Shown piece after piece: positions 55,701-60,335 of a stretch of 64,000 nt of DNA. Location: the NCBI RefSeq assembly GCF_000003605.2, contig NW_003122910.1, forward strand, positions 455,692 through 519,691. The letters are read 5' to 3'. The DNA is from Saccoglossus kowalevskii (lineage: Eukaryota > Hemichordata > Enteropneusta > Harrimaniidae). A program made the translations under genes and the position numbers. The first letter of the stretch is position 1; the number at the start of each line of letters is the position of its first letter. The notes under the pieces were generated by a model. The model saw only the letters and a list, made by a program, of their open reading frames with translations. It ran no database searches and was not told where the DNA came from.

Positions 55701-56930
55701 ACGATTGATGTGAAAGAGTACTGTTCATCATATTGAAAATATATTGGTCCTTATTTGTATTTTATAATAAGCTTGTATGCAAATAACCTAGTTGTTGGCA
55801 CAGAATAATAGCATACCGTAGCTTATACAATTTTGTTTTTGATTATAGATGTCCTAGAGGTGACAGTCGGGCACCAGCACTATGTTTGTTATGCGGCTCT
55901 ATACTGTGTTCTCAGATCTACTGCTGTCAGAATGAAGTGGATGGTGAAATCCTTGGGGCCTGTATGACACACACATTTACATGTGCTGCTGGCATTGGTA
56001 TCTTTCTAAGGTAGGATAATAGTTTTATTATTGTGTGTAGTCAGTTATACATGTTGATGACTTGCATATGTTACCTTTATTTACTTTTTATACAGTATTT
56101 AACACATATGATAGCGATGCTATGCTATGCTATGGCAGCCTTGACAAACCGCAAGGTACATATAGTACGCATATGGTCTTGGTTATAATACAATTGTTTA
56201 TTCTCATAGTGATCACTGTATCAAGATTTATTATTATATTTTAATATCTTTTTGACCATTTATGTATTAATTTATAACTGATTTGCTTTACAGAGTACGC
56301 GAATGTCAGATTATGATTCTATCTAAGAATAAAGGCTGTTTTTTCACTCCTCCGTATCTAGATGATTACGGTGAAACTGATCAGGGACTCAAGTAAGGTT
56401 TCAGTTTATTTCATAGTTGTAATTCTTCAGTTAAGTTGAGCAAATTAGTTCTACAGTCACTAGAATTTTAAACTAATCATTCAATCCGACCTATAATCGA
56501 GACTGGCGAAATACTTTTCATTGATTTCCTGGTATGTCCAATGAAAAGTTACCCTTCAATAAATGATTGACGTCATTGTTGATCAGACAAAAACAATTTC
56601 CATGTTTTACACATTAAATACTTTGCGTAAATATCCCAATTCTTCAAACACCTTGAAAAGCATTGATTTTTGCTACCTTTACTGTACTATGCAGATTCTA
56701 ACAATAAAGGTATTGTATTTTACTTATGGGTGCAATGAATGTATTTGTTATGCAATCATTTTCAAACTAAGTTATATTTTGTTTTCAGGAGAGGCAATCC
56801 ACTTCATTTATGCAAAGAGAGGTATCGTAAATTACAGAAGCTATGGCTGTTGCATGGGTTGCCTGAAGAGATAGCTCATCAGTTAGAGTCAAATAAGAAA
56901 CTGTTTGACATAGACTGGCCCAATTTGTAA
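1068..56930 (+). CDS. UBR2: E3 ubiquitin-protein ligase UBR2 (UBR1/UBR2-type N-recognin), 5'-partial, 46 exons
   Basis: Ligase of the Arg/N-degron pathway: it binds proteins with destabilising N-terminal residues and ubiquitinates them with a RAD6/UBE2A-type E2. Exons read from the sequence: 1068-1146, 1609-1716, 1841-1971, 4028-4088, 4274-4351, 4535-4721, 4947-5051, 5291-5379, 5587-5685, 6040-6121, 6248-6326, 8247-8346, 10063-10191, 12478-12565, 13010-13096, 13879-13940, 15154-15264, 35492-35557, 40499-40612, 41305-41374, 42423-42547, 42682-42734, 42860-42962, 43327-43375, 44341-44495, 44730-44820, 46138-46226, 46516-46754, 47143-47295, 47508-47554, 47663-47756, 48279-48452, 48742-48854, 49288-49402, 49696-49756, 50040-50183, 50396-50492, 50907-50977, 51122-51278, 51610-51688, 52326-52459, 53478-53646, 53813-53896, 55849-56010, 56294-56392, 56789-56930. 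Every intron is GT-AG and every junction keeps frame (4924 nt, about 1640 codons). Order and content follow human UBR2 from its UBR box to its C-terminal IDWxxL. The C terminus looks closer to UBR2 than UBR1, but an invertebrate gene may predate that split. Start codon and early exons lie outside the window. Confidence 0.96.
1841..4721 (+). CDS. UBR2: UBR2 exons 3-6: ClpS-like N-domain and following segment
   Basis: Exons 1841-1971, 4028-4088, 4274-4351 and 4535-4721. [20 protein letters not shown] followed by [13 protein letters not shown] is the ClpS-like fold that recognises bulky hydrophobic (type-2) N-termini; the FND-E-H core matches bacterial ClpS and vertebrate UBR1/2. Exon 6 continues with the conserved QRNTSR and [17 protein letters not shown] segments. 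The intron between exons 3 and 4 was enlarged by the Tc1/mariner element at 2008-3205. Confidence 0.93.
2008..3205. mobile_element. Tc1/mariner-type DNA transposon with about 100-bp terminal inverted repeats, non-autonomous
   Basis: The left end (2008 to about 2108) and the reverse complement of the right end (about 3105-3205) match over roughly 100 bp with about four differences, starting CAGCAATTCCAGGCACTG. The element is flanked by TA (2006-2007 and 3206-3207), the target duplication used by Tc1/mariner. The interior encodes a DNA-binding transposase remnant on the minus strand but no DDE catalytic part, so it depends on a relative. High arm identity suggests recent activity. Confidence 0.88.
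2599..2922 (-). pseudogene. Truncated transposase with a paired-domain-like double HTH
   Basis: Reading from ATG at 2922, codon 5 is a TGA stop (2910-2908); after it the frame stays open to 2599. The peptide has [18 protein letters not shown], then [13 protein letters not shown], then SIRPG, then a second helical unit ([22 protein letters not shown]). This matches the order of the PAI helix-turn-helix, the SIRPG-like linker and the RED helix-turn-helix of PAX proteins, whose paired domain is thought to derive from such transposases. The catalytic half is absent. Confidence 0.75.
4947..8346 (+). CDS. UBR2: UBR2 exons 7-12: central helical scaffold
   Basis: Exons 4947-5051, 5291-5379, 5587-5685, 6040-6121, 6248-6326 and 8247-8346. 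Landmarks match UBR2: LMDTKLWK, then [20 protein letters not shown], then LSSKPDEW and [16 protein letters not shown]. This helical scaffold connects the substrate-binding domains with the RING; no catalytic motif is expected. Introns are short except 6327-8246, which holds a repeat with internal direct repeats (7015-7640). Confidence 0.92.
7015..7640. repeat. Interspersed repeat with four internal direct repeats
   Basis: Lies in the intron before exon 12. It starts with two versions of gactttgtcragcggrgct (about 7026 and 7100), followed by four copies of an approximately 110-130 bp unit marked by acctctctcagatttgttca (near 7222, 7350, 7477 and 7590; the last copy has one change). Unit structure suggests an unclassified non-autonomous element. 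No coding potential seen. Confidence 0.6.
8407..9330. mobile_element. TIR element family A, copy 1
   Basis: Ends are inverted repeats: taccgtactcgaccgtgtta at the left and its near-complement at the right (gctaacacggtcgagtacgg ta), with TA at both ends. The sub-terminal region repeats gcgcccacccc. The interior carries a decayed version of the exon-like segment seen whole in copy 2 (35785-36635). TA target and CGTACTCG-type ends resemble pogo/Tigger-like elements, but the superfamily is uncertain. Confidence 0.8.
9380..9901. mobile_element. Non-autonomous DNA transposon with TIRs (about 520 bp)
   Basis: Left end CAGTGGCCCCTTGCTAAGTC and right end cgacttagcaagaggtcactg are inverted repeats of about 21 bp with a few mismatches. 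The inner region repeats the theme inverted (aaccgtgacttatcacgg versus aatcgtgacttaccgagg). No transposase reading frame. TA precedes the left end; the right flank TA is not preserved. Confidence 0.75.
10063..15264 (+). CDS. UBR2: UBR2 exons 13-17: helical scaffold
   Basis: Exons 10063-10191, 12478-12565, 13010-13096, 13879-13940 and 15154-15264. They encode [17 protein letters not shown], then [20 protein letters not shown], then [18 protein letters not shown], all hallmark UBR1/2 segments. Exon 16 begins only about 40 bp after the end of a truncated interspersed repeat (13465-13840), so that insertion sits very close to the 3' splice site. Exon 17 ends at a phase-0 donor that opens the 20-kb intron. 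Confidence 0.93.
10192..12477. other. UBR2 intron 13
   Basis: Contains copy 3 of family A and two tracts of (TTGAA)n-like sequence near 10672-10690 and 11690-11715. The segment 11480-11690 is GC-richer than its surroundings but I recognise no gene in it. The rest is ordinary AT-rich intron. Confidence 0.5.
10870..11480 (-). mobile_element. TIR element family A, copy 3 (inverted, ends missing)
   Basis: The reverse complement matches the interior of copies 1 and 2: the gcgttac... and ttaggtcaa-type segments, the exon-like segment with its gtggtacgta donor, and the ctaagcgcccatcccc sub-terminal piece. The outermost TIR bases are missing on both sides. A segment ending in repeated attgaattgaattg (to about 11715) follows, possibly a separate short element. 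Confidence 0.7.
13465..13840 (+). mobile_element. AGTCCCCGTT repeat family, 5' part
   Basis: Begins tagtccccgttcggatgcag, runs through a (gtgcgtgc)-type simple repeat, then ggacctgtatcttagaaatg, and ends near gttaatcattacattg. The same order is found in the full copy at 54486. The 3' half is missing. It stops about 40 bp before UBR2 exon 16. Confidence 0.75.
14580..14865 (+). repeat. AGTCCCCGTT family, internal fragment
   Basis: Two blocks of the family-specific theme (tccaagatggtcaactggca near 14710 and tccaagatgctgacttgtgg near 14820, each followed by gccattttg- or gccgttttg-like sequence). Degenerate, with no ends. Confidence 0.45.
21240..21480 (+). repeat. AGTCCCCGTT family, degenerate 5' fragment
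   Basis: cgaagacttatgtctattgt followed by cctggacctatatctcagac matches the opening of the copy at 13465 (gagacttatg, cggacctgtatcttag). The end is not defined. Confidence 0.4.
24773..24778 (-). promoter_or_regulatory. Candidate poly(A) signal for the GPCR gene
   Basis: AATAAA on the minus strand about 500 bp after the GPCR stop codon. A second A-rich candidate lies near 24446. In such AT-rich DNA the hexamer is frequent, so support is weak. Confidence 0.3.
25282..26613 (-). CDS. Class A (rhodopsin-like) GPCR, melatonin-receptor / moody-Tre1-GPR84-like group, single coding exon
   Basis: An intact 443-codon reading frame on the strand opposite UBR2, inside UBR2's 20.2-kb intron. It shows a short N terminus with three N-glycosylation sites (N2, N15, N18), seven hydrophobic segments, TM1 N50 (GNIM), TM2 LAISD (D78), C105 and C184 for the usual disulfide, W157 in TM4, P206 in TM5 and NPIIY (297-301) in TM7. 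At the end of TM3 it has NRY (129-131) instead of DRY. TM6 has GYVP (262-265) in place of CWxP. Helix 8 reads GLLNQCFRR, very like melatonin receptors (GLLNQNFRR). Cys 317-318 may be palmitoylated. A long Ser/Arg-rich tail follows. NRY occurs in melatonin receptors and in moody/Tre1 relatives, so the ligand cannot be named. The start at 26613 puts a normal-length N terminus before TM1; a 5' UTR exon upstream is possible. Confidence 0.93.
   Translation of the reverse strand: MNATEMNWRYFLSENITNVTEINDYHFPLVSRYIAVVILSVFSVIGIVGNIMVVVVVARHPHLKKMSNIFIGSLAISDLLFIVIIIPPCIDTYLHGKWRLGPNLCHSFGYGTPILIGTSLWHTMSIALNRYIHIVHPNLAWKIVKKQTIALVLVFIWVFPAIALAPTYLGDLGKVSYSKVLYRCSLSSTESRVQFVIVMVSLLLLPVMGVIFCYGHIMLEVHWTKKKVAKYVVHRRTTLTLTREEIQLARTCVTICLVIALGYVPFALLRSIDRDESHSVTVYLIVTALYCVAGCSNPIIYGLLNQCFRRAFIDLLCCRLTRSSSPSHASETRRNSRKSSRDEPTSRKVTQTANGDLTRMHRNGTYTSFNSIKLPNVLPEYQMVDMSGINNNYTDPVMNHEVIVMKAYIGNTDQKSNSDGGSNICQCAMCTSTTGPIQIWIKR
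26692..26704 (-). promoter_or_regulatory. Possible 3' splice site just upstream of the GPCR start
   Basis: On the minus strand the sequence reads ctagctttttgcag before tccaaattattcg, a pyrimidine tract plus AG about 80 nt before the ATG at 26613. It would fit a non-coding 5' exon joined to the coding exon, common in single-coding-exon GPCR genes. No stop lies between this AG and the ATG in frame, so a longer N terminus cannot be fully excluded. This is inference only. Confidence 0.3.
31741..31998 (-). mobile_element. tRNA-derived SINE
   Basis: On the minus strand the head reads tggtagcatattggttgtca (A box tagcatattgg at 31985-31975), then a CAT-type anticodon-loop-like gactcataat, then agttcaaattct (B box, 31943-31932). 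The body continues for about 190 bp and ends in an A-rich tail (the plus strand shows a T run at 31741-31749). Head, internal promoter boxes and tail fit a tRNA-type SINE. The B box has drifted from the canonical form. I could not define a target duplication. Confidence 0.65.
34800..35330 (+). mobile_element. AGTCCCCGTT repeat family, 3' part
   Basis: Contains the internal modules (aatggttgactggcggccat; tatctctgatatgctttgac) and the family 3' end, aacggggactgtgtcatgca, near 35303-35325. It matches the 3' half of the full copy at 54486-55403. The 5' half is absent. Confidence 0.7.
35492..43375 (+). CDS. UBR2: UBR2 exons 18-24: scaffold and RGxYELKP segment
   Basis: Exons 35492-35557, 40499-40612, 41305-41374, 42423-42547, 42682-42734, 42860-42962 and 43327-43375. 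Landmarks: [20 protein letters not shown] right after the long intron, then [45 protein letters not shown] and the basic [14 protein letters not shown]. Exon 23 ends at a weak donor (gttatg) followed seven bases later by a run of 17 T. The codons on both sides still match vertebrate UBR2 (AEQSK, then EExQRK), which supports the junction. Confidence 0.93.
35600..35749. mobile_element. Short TIR element (MITE family C), copy
   Basis: Starts acagtattgtgaatgcatta and ends aaaataaatgattctacagt, roughly complementary ends of the tactgtraa-type. About 150 bp, no coding. It lies just after UBR2 exon 18. Confidence 0.5.
35785..36635 (+). mobile_element. TIR element family A, copy 2, with intact exon-like segment
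   Basis: Ends taccgtactcgaccacgtta and gcggttgagtacggta are inverted repeats with TA on both sides. The centre has ATG at 36262 opening [16 protein letters not shown], then [14 protein letters not shown] and NLVNSGG, followed by a perfect donor, ggtacgtaat, at about 36379. Copies 1 and 3 share this segment in decayed form. It looks like the first coding exon of a parental gene carried by the element. I do not recognise the protein. Confidence 0.8.
37289..37500. mobile_element. Foldback MITE family B, copy 1
   Basis: tactgtgaaatactttattt at the left and aaataaagtattctacagta at the right are inverted repeats, and the interior is also partly self-complementary (ttcgctggattttattttta versus gcgaaaatagcaaaaataaa). 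212 bp, no coding. The most complete of four copies here (51964, 52896, 54468). Confidence 0.8.
37828..38032. mobile_element. MITE family C, copy
   Basis: Left end tactgtgaaaccatttattt, right end gtgcatttacagta; ends inverted, 205 bp. Interior has repeated aatttcac motifs. Related copies at 35600-35749 and 43062-43255. Confidence 0.6.
38033..40498. other. Remainder of UBR2 intron 18
   Basis: AT-rich sequence without a recognised gene. 40041-40270 has weak AGTCCCCGTT-family themes (ttggttgccattttgttttt). 40334-40470 begins ttataccccgacacatagtg and tcaggggatatagtgg, an inverted-ended short repeat directly before exon 19. Confidence 0.5.
40334..40470. repeat. Short interspersed repeat (taccccgacacatagtg)
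   Basis: Starts attataccccgacacatagt and has a nearby complementary ggggatatag, giving a small hairpin, followed by cattcgtccatccat. Looks like the end of a common invertebrate repeat, but only one copy is present here. Confidence 0.4.
41375..42422. other. UBR2 intron 20
   Basis: A G run of 13 (41394-41406) lies 19 bp after the exon 20 donor. 42008-42130 carries caaacctatgatagtgacca with a second inverted theme (gtctcgtgaccaccatttta), a TIR-like repeat related to 17407. A 162-codon minus-strand frame spans it but is not convincing as a gene. Confidence 0.5.
42972..42988 (+). promoter_or_regulatory. T17 tract directly after a weak UBR2 donor
   Basis: The exon 23 donor is gttatg, a poor match to GTRAGT. 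A run of 17 T begins nine bases into the intron. U-rich tracts just after weak donors are the classical binding context for TIA1-type splicing factors. The link is inference. Confidence 0.4.
43062..43255. mobile_element. MITE family C, degenerate copy
   Basis: Right end aaataaaaatggtttacagta matches the family left end inverted (tactgtgaaaccatttattt). The left end (gactgtattgcatttttatt) is diverged. It lies just before UBR2 exon 24. Confidence 0.45.
44045..44161. repeat. 117-bp element with perfect 19-bp inverted ends
   Basis: acaatatttgttctattag at 44045-44063 is exactly complementary to 44143-44161. About 79 bp separate the arms. Could be a very short MITE, or a stem-loop in the UBR2 pre-mRNA about 180 nt before exon 25. 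Confidence 0.7.
44341..46754 (+). CDS. UBR2: UBR2 exons 25-28: linker and basic helical region before the RING
   Basis: Exons 44341-44495, 44730-44820, 46138-46226 and 46516-46754. [10 protein letters not shown] opens the block as in vertebrate UBR2; [20 protein letters not shown] follows. Exon 28 encodes a long charged helix ([20 protein letters not shown] then [11 protein letters not shown]), which corresponds to the E2-binding basic region in front of the RING. Exon 26 to 27 joins codon g|gg; the other frames across this junction stop at once, which fixes the acceptor at 46137/46138. Confidence 0.93.
45130..45600. repeat. Degenerate tandem repeat, period about 36-43 bp
   Basis: About eleven imperfect units of the type gtgataactaattcaaactagttatagtga (given here as the theme gtgataactaattc then aactagttatagtga) in UBR2 intron 26. 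Unit length varies. A longer sub-pattern with gtgatttcatatctaacaca occurs twice. Divergence implies an old array. Confidence 0.7.
45745..45893. repeat. 75-bp tandem duplication
   Basis: Two adjacent copies, each ending ccccatgtaaaaatatgca then tttcagtcatccagggaatt. About ten differences between copies. Intronic, no coding. Confidence 0.75.
47143..48452 (+). CDS. UBR2: UBR2 exons 29-32: RING-H2 domain
   Basis: Exons 47143-47295, 47508-47554, 47663-47756 and 48279-48452. Zinc ligands are visible in order: [11 protein letters not shown] (C-x2-C), [12 protein letters not shown] (C-x-H-x2-H-x2-C), and [12 protein letters not shown] (C-x2-C). The wide spacing between the first and later ligand pairs is normal for UBR1/2. 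The [13 protein letters not shown] and EKYDPLF segments between them are conserved. This domain positions the charged E2 for transfer to the substrate. No ligand is missing. Confidence 0.95.
48742..52459 (+). CDS. UBR2: UBR2 exons 33-41: helical region between the RING and the cap
   Basis: Exons 48742-48854, 49288-49402, 49696-49756, 50040-50183, 50396-50492, 50907-50977, 51122-51278, 51610-51688 and 52326-52459. Recognisable pieces are [47 protein letters not shown] and [14 protein letters not shown], each matching vertebrate UBR2. Exon 38 must splice at 50977/50978: the spliced path gives [19 protein letters not shown], which aligns well, although the 144-bp intron stays open for 36 more codons before a stop. 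Confidence 0.92.
51325..51500 (+). repeat. AGTCCCCGTT family, internal fragment
   Basis: ttgatgcacgtcattttttattcagattgg followed by attcaaaatgactgactgac (the first piece given as its theme) matches the internal module of the full copy. It fills most of UBR2 intron 39. Confidence 0.5.
51964..52144. mobile_element. Foldback MITE family B, copy 2
   Basis: tactgtaaaatacttttatg at the left; aaaataaagtattctacagta at the right. 181 bp, shorter than copy 1 by an internal loss. Lies in UBR2 intron 40. Confidence 0.75.
52896..53066. mobile_element. Foldback MITE family B, copy 3
   Basis: tactgtaaaacactttattt at the left; aaaataaagtatttgacagta at the right. 171 bp, in UBR2 intron 41. Confidence 0.75.
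53478..56930 (+). CDS. UBR2: UBR2 exons 42-46: C-terminal cap and stop
   Basis: Exons 53478-53646, 53813-53896, 55849-56010, 56294-56392 and 56789-56930. They encode the cysteine-rich cap: [20 protein letters not shown], then [18 protein letters not shown], then [14 protein letters not shown] and [19 protein letters not shown], ending in DIDWPNL and TAA. This region folds back on the UBR box in known UBR1 structures. The last 14 nt of exon 43 and its donor are the first copy of a nine-copy 53-bp tandem array running into the intron. Confidence 0.95.
53883..54366 (+). repeat. 53-bp tandem array, nine copies, each with a copied 5' splice site
   Basis: Unit: atatcattatttgt, then gtaagtatccactacc, then tagcgcatgtgtacagttac and tct. 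The first copy is the true end of UBR2 exon 43 (53883-53896) plus its donor. Donor GTAAGT occurs at 53897, 53950, 54003, 54056, 54109, 54162, 54215, 54268 and 54321. Only one substitution was seen among the nine copies (c for a in copy 3), so expansion is recent or being homogenised. Confidence 0.95.
54468..55536. mobile_element. Foldback MITE family B, copy 4, split by another element
   Basis: Left piece 54468-54485 (tactgtaaaatactttat); right piece 55404-55536 (ttttagctggaattaatttt to aaataattcttcagta). Joined, they match copy 1 in order. The interval 54486-55403 is a full AGTCCCCGTT-family element, which therefore inserted after the MITE. Confidence 0.8.
54486..55403 (+). mobile_element. 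AGTCCCCGTT repeat family, full-length copy
   Basis: Begins tagtccccgttcgaatgcgc and ends aacagggactgtgccatgca tgttttg. agtccccgtt and its near-complement aacagggact form short inverted repeats near the ends, followed by a catgcatg palindrome. Inside, a module with tcaaaatggc(c/t)(a/g)actggcgg and gctttgactgattat is repeated about every 300 bp. No protein. Class uncertain; no clear target duplication. Confidence 0.8.
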
Positions 56931-58004
56931 GTCAGTCTTTTTTTAATGAAATGCCTTAGAATTGAAAATTAATCTACTCAAATATAACTTGGCCCGGTGT
57001 GCTTGCCACTTATATTTAAATTTCATTAGTAATTTGCGAATATATTAATTTCTTATAAGGACAGAATTTGATGAAGCACTCTCTTTACATCTTTGTTATA
57101 AACAAGAAAAAGAGAGTATTGTTAAATTGACAGGCTGTTAACACTTACACCACACACTGTTAGTTAATTGTAGCGTGCTGTGAAATTCCTTTCATTGATA
57201 AATGCACATTGTTTGTATAATTACATATCAGTCGGCAGTTTTCTTTTCCTTAACTAATACACACAGTAGAATTAAGACAAGGTTTACATCTAAGCAATCA
57301 AATTCACTGTTACATATTCCCGTGCAGGTGAACTTCAATTCTCAGGCATTGCGGGTGGAAAGATTTTATCAGTTGTCATTGTTGGTTTCAGATAGATGTT
57401 CTCGCAGGGTTTTACTTCTTAATTTATTTTTATTTGATGTACATTTTTTATTCCCAAGATTGTATTTTTGTCAATGTATGGTTTGATCATTTTAAGATAT
57501 TAGGGCATTTAAATGATTGAGGAATGTTAAGCCCAGTAGTGCTAAGAAACAAAATGTCAGTTCAATAAGGAGGTTTGGTTGGAGTTCAAAATTATTTGTT
57601 TCTTGTTTTTTTTCAATACTTGTACAAGATTCACGCCTGTATTTTCATGAAACAAGGCAAAATGCTTGATTTTACTTTTGTTTCTATGGTGATAGATTCC
57701 TTCTTATCTAGAAATGTTTTACTCAGTGACATAGGCTGAAAAATTCATATATTGTTTTTGACATGAATTTTAATTTTCAGCTAAATTCTAGTGAGTTTCT
57801 AATGCTGACTATAATTCAGCCAAAACTCTGACAATGCATACATGTACATGTACTTCATCTTTATTTCATCTTTGGTTATTTAAAGAAGCAGTGCTTGCCA
57901 ATCTTTTCATTTATTCAACACTGAAATATAAGATATCTTCAAAAATTTCTAAAATTTTATATAGTCTGTGTTGTAATCCCTTTGTGAGAATTTACTGTTT
58001 CATT
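56931..58004 (+). other. UBR2 3' UTR or flank, proximal part
   Basis: Starts right after the TAA at 56928-56930. AT-rich. No AATAAA found in this stretch, which favours a long 3' UTR continuing into the minisatellite. No other gene seen. Confidence 0.5.
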
Positions 58005-60335
58005 TATGCACTGTGTTTCACATGGGTTCCATATGACTGTCAGTTATGCACTGTGCGTCACATGGGTTCCATATAACTGTCAGTTATGCACTGTGTTTCA
58101 CATGGGTTCCATATGACTGTCAGTCAGGCAGTGTGTTTCACATGGGTTCCATATGACTGTCAGTCAGGCACTGTGTTTCACATGGGTTCCATATGACTGT
58201 CAGTTATGCACTGTGTTTCACATGGGTTCCATATGACTGTCAGTTATGCACTGTGTTTCACATGGGTTCCATATGACTGTCAGTCAGGCAGTGTGTTTCA
58301 CATGGGTTCCATATGACTGTCAGTCAAACACTGTGTTTCACATGGGTTCCATATGACTGTCAGTTATGCACTGTGTTTCACCTGGGTTCCATATGACTGC
58401 CATTTATGCACTGTGTTTCACATGGGTTCCATATGAGTGTCAGTTATGCACTATGTATAATATGGGTTCCATATGACTGCCAGTTATGCACTATGTATAA
58501 CATGGGTTCCATATGACTGCCAGTTATGCACTGTGTTTCACATGGGTTCCATATGACTGCCAGTTATGCACTGTGTTTCACATGGGTTCCATATGACTGT
58601 CAGTTATGCACTATGTATAATATGGGTTCCATATGACTGCCAGTTATGCACTGTGTTTCACATGGGTTCCATATGACTGCCAGTTATGCACTGTGTTTCA
58701 CATGGGTTCCATATGACTGTCAGTTATGCACTGTGTTTCACATGGGTTCCATATGACTCAGTTAATCACTATATTTCACATGGGTTCCATATGACTGTCA
58801 GTTATGCACTGTGTTTCACATGGGCTCCATATGACTGTCAGTTATGCACTGTGTTTCACATGGGTTCCATATGACTCAGTTAATCACCATATTTCACATG
58901 GGTTCCATATGACTGTCAATTATGCAATGTGTTTCACATGGGTTCCATATGACTGTCAGTTATGCACTGTGTTTCACATGGGTTCCATATGACTCAGTTA
59001 TGCACTATGTATAATATGGGTTCCATATGACTGCCAGTTATGCACTATGTATAACATGGGTTCCATATGACTGCCAGTTATGCACTGTGTTTCACATGGG
59101 TTCCATATGACTGCCAGTTATGCACTGTGTTTCACGTGGGTTCCATATGACCGCCAGTTATGCACTGTGTTTCACATGGGTTCCATATGACTGCCAGTTA
59201 TGCACTGTTTCACATGGGTTCCATATGACTGCCAGTTATGCACTGTTTCACATGGGTTCCATATGACTCAGTTAATCACCATATTTCACATGGGTTCCAT
59301 ATGACTGCCAGTTATGCACTATGTATAACATGGGTTCCATATGACTGCCAGTTATGCACTGTGTTTCACATGGGTTCCATATGACTGCCAGTTATGCACT
59401 GTGTTTCACATGGGTTCCATATGACCGCCAGTTATGCACTGTGTTTCACATGGGTTCCATATGACTGCCAGTTATGCACTGTTTCACATGGGTTCCATAT
59501 GACTGCCAGTTATGCACTGTTTCACATGGGTTCCATATGACTGTCAGTTGTGCAATGTGTTTCACATGGGTTCCATATGACTGCCAGTTATGCACTGTTT
59601 CACATGGGTTCCATATGACTGCCAGTTATGCACTGTTTCACATGGGTTCCATATGACTGCCAGTTATGCACTGTTTCACATGGGTTCCATATTACTCAGT
59701 TAATCACCATATTTCACATGGGTTCCATATGACTGCCAGTTATGCACTATGTATAACATGGGTTCCATATGACTGCCAGTTATGCACTGTGTTTCACATG
59801 GGTTCCATATGACTGCCAGTTATACACTGTGTTTCACATGGGTTCCATATGACCACCAGTTATGCACTGTGTTTCACATGGGTTCCATATGACTACCAGT
59901 TATGCACTTTTTCACATGGGTTCCATATGACTGCCAGTTATGCACTGTTTCACATGGGTTCCATATGACTGTCAGTTGTGCAATGTGTATAATATGGGTT
60001 CCATATGACTGCCAGTTATGCACTATGTATAACATGGGTTCCATATGACTGCCAGTTATGCACTGTTTCACATGGGTTCCATATGACTGCCAGTTATACA
60101 CTGTGTTTCACATGGGTTCCATATGACCGCCAGTTATGCACTGTGTTTCACATGGGTTCCATATGACTACCAGTTATGCACTGTGTTTCACATAGGTTCC
60201 ATATGGCTGCCAGTTATGCACTGTGTTTCACATGGGTTCCATATGACTGTATCAGTCAGTTATGCACTGCCTGTGTTTCACATGTGTTCTATATGACTGT
60301 GGTAATCAGACATGCACCATGTGTGTTTCACAAGT
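58005..60335 (+). repeat. Minisatellite, 40-bp unit, about 57 copies
   Basis: Consensus unit: catgggttccatatgactgt then cagttatgcactgtgtttca. Variants recur in sets: ctatgtataa in place of ctgtgtttca, a 38-bp form with ctgtttca, gactcagttaatcaccatat, and cagtcaggca near the left end. Sets of variants repeat every roughly 390-430 bp (for example gttaatcacc at 58879, 59271 and 59699), a higher-order structure. Short open frames on both strands here are by-products of the repeat. Confidence 0.97.

Noticed and set aside
58005-60335. Several 60-75 codon frames on both strands, and a superficially CRISPR-like regular repeat
   Set aside because: Frames arise from the 40-bp periodicity (three units equal 120 nt). 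There are no unique spacers between repeats, and the window is animal DNA.
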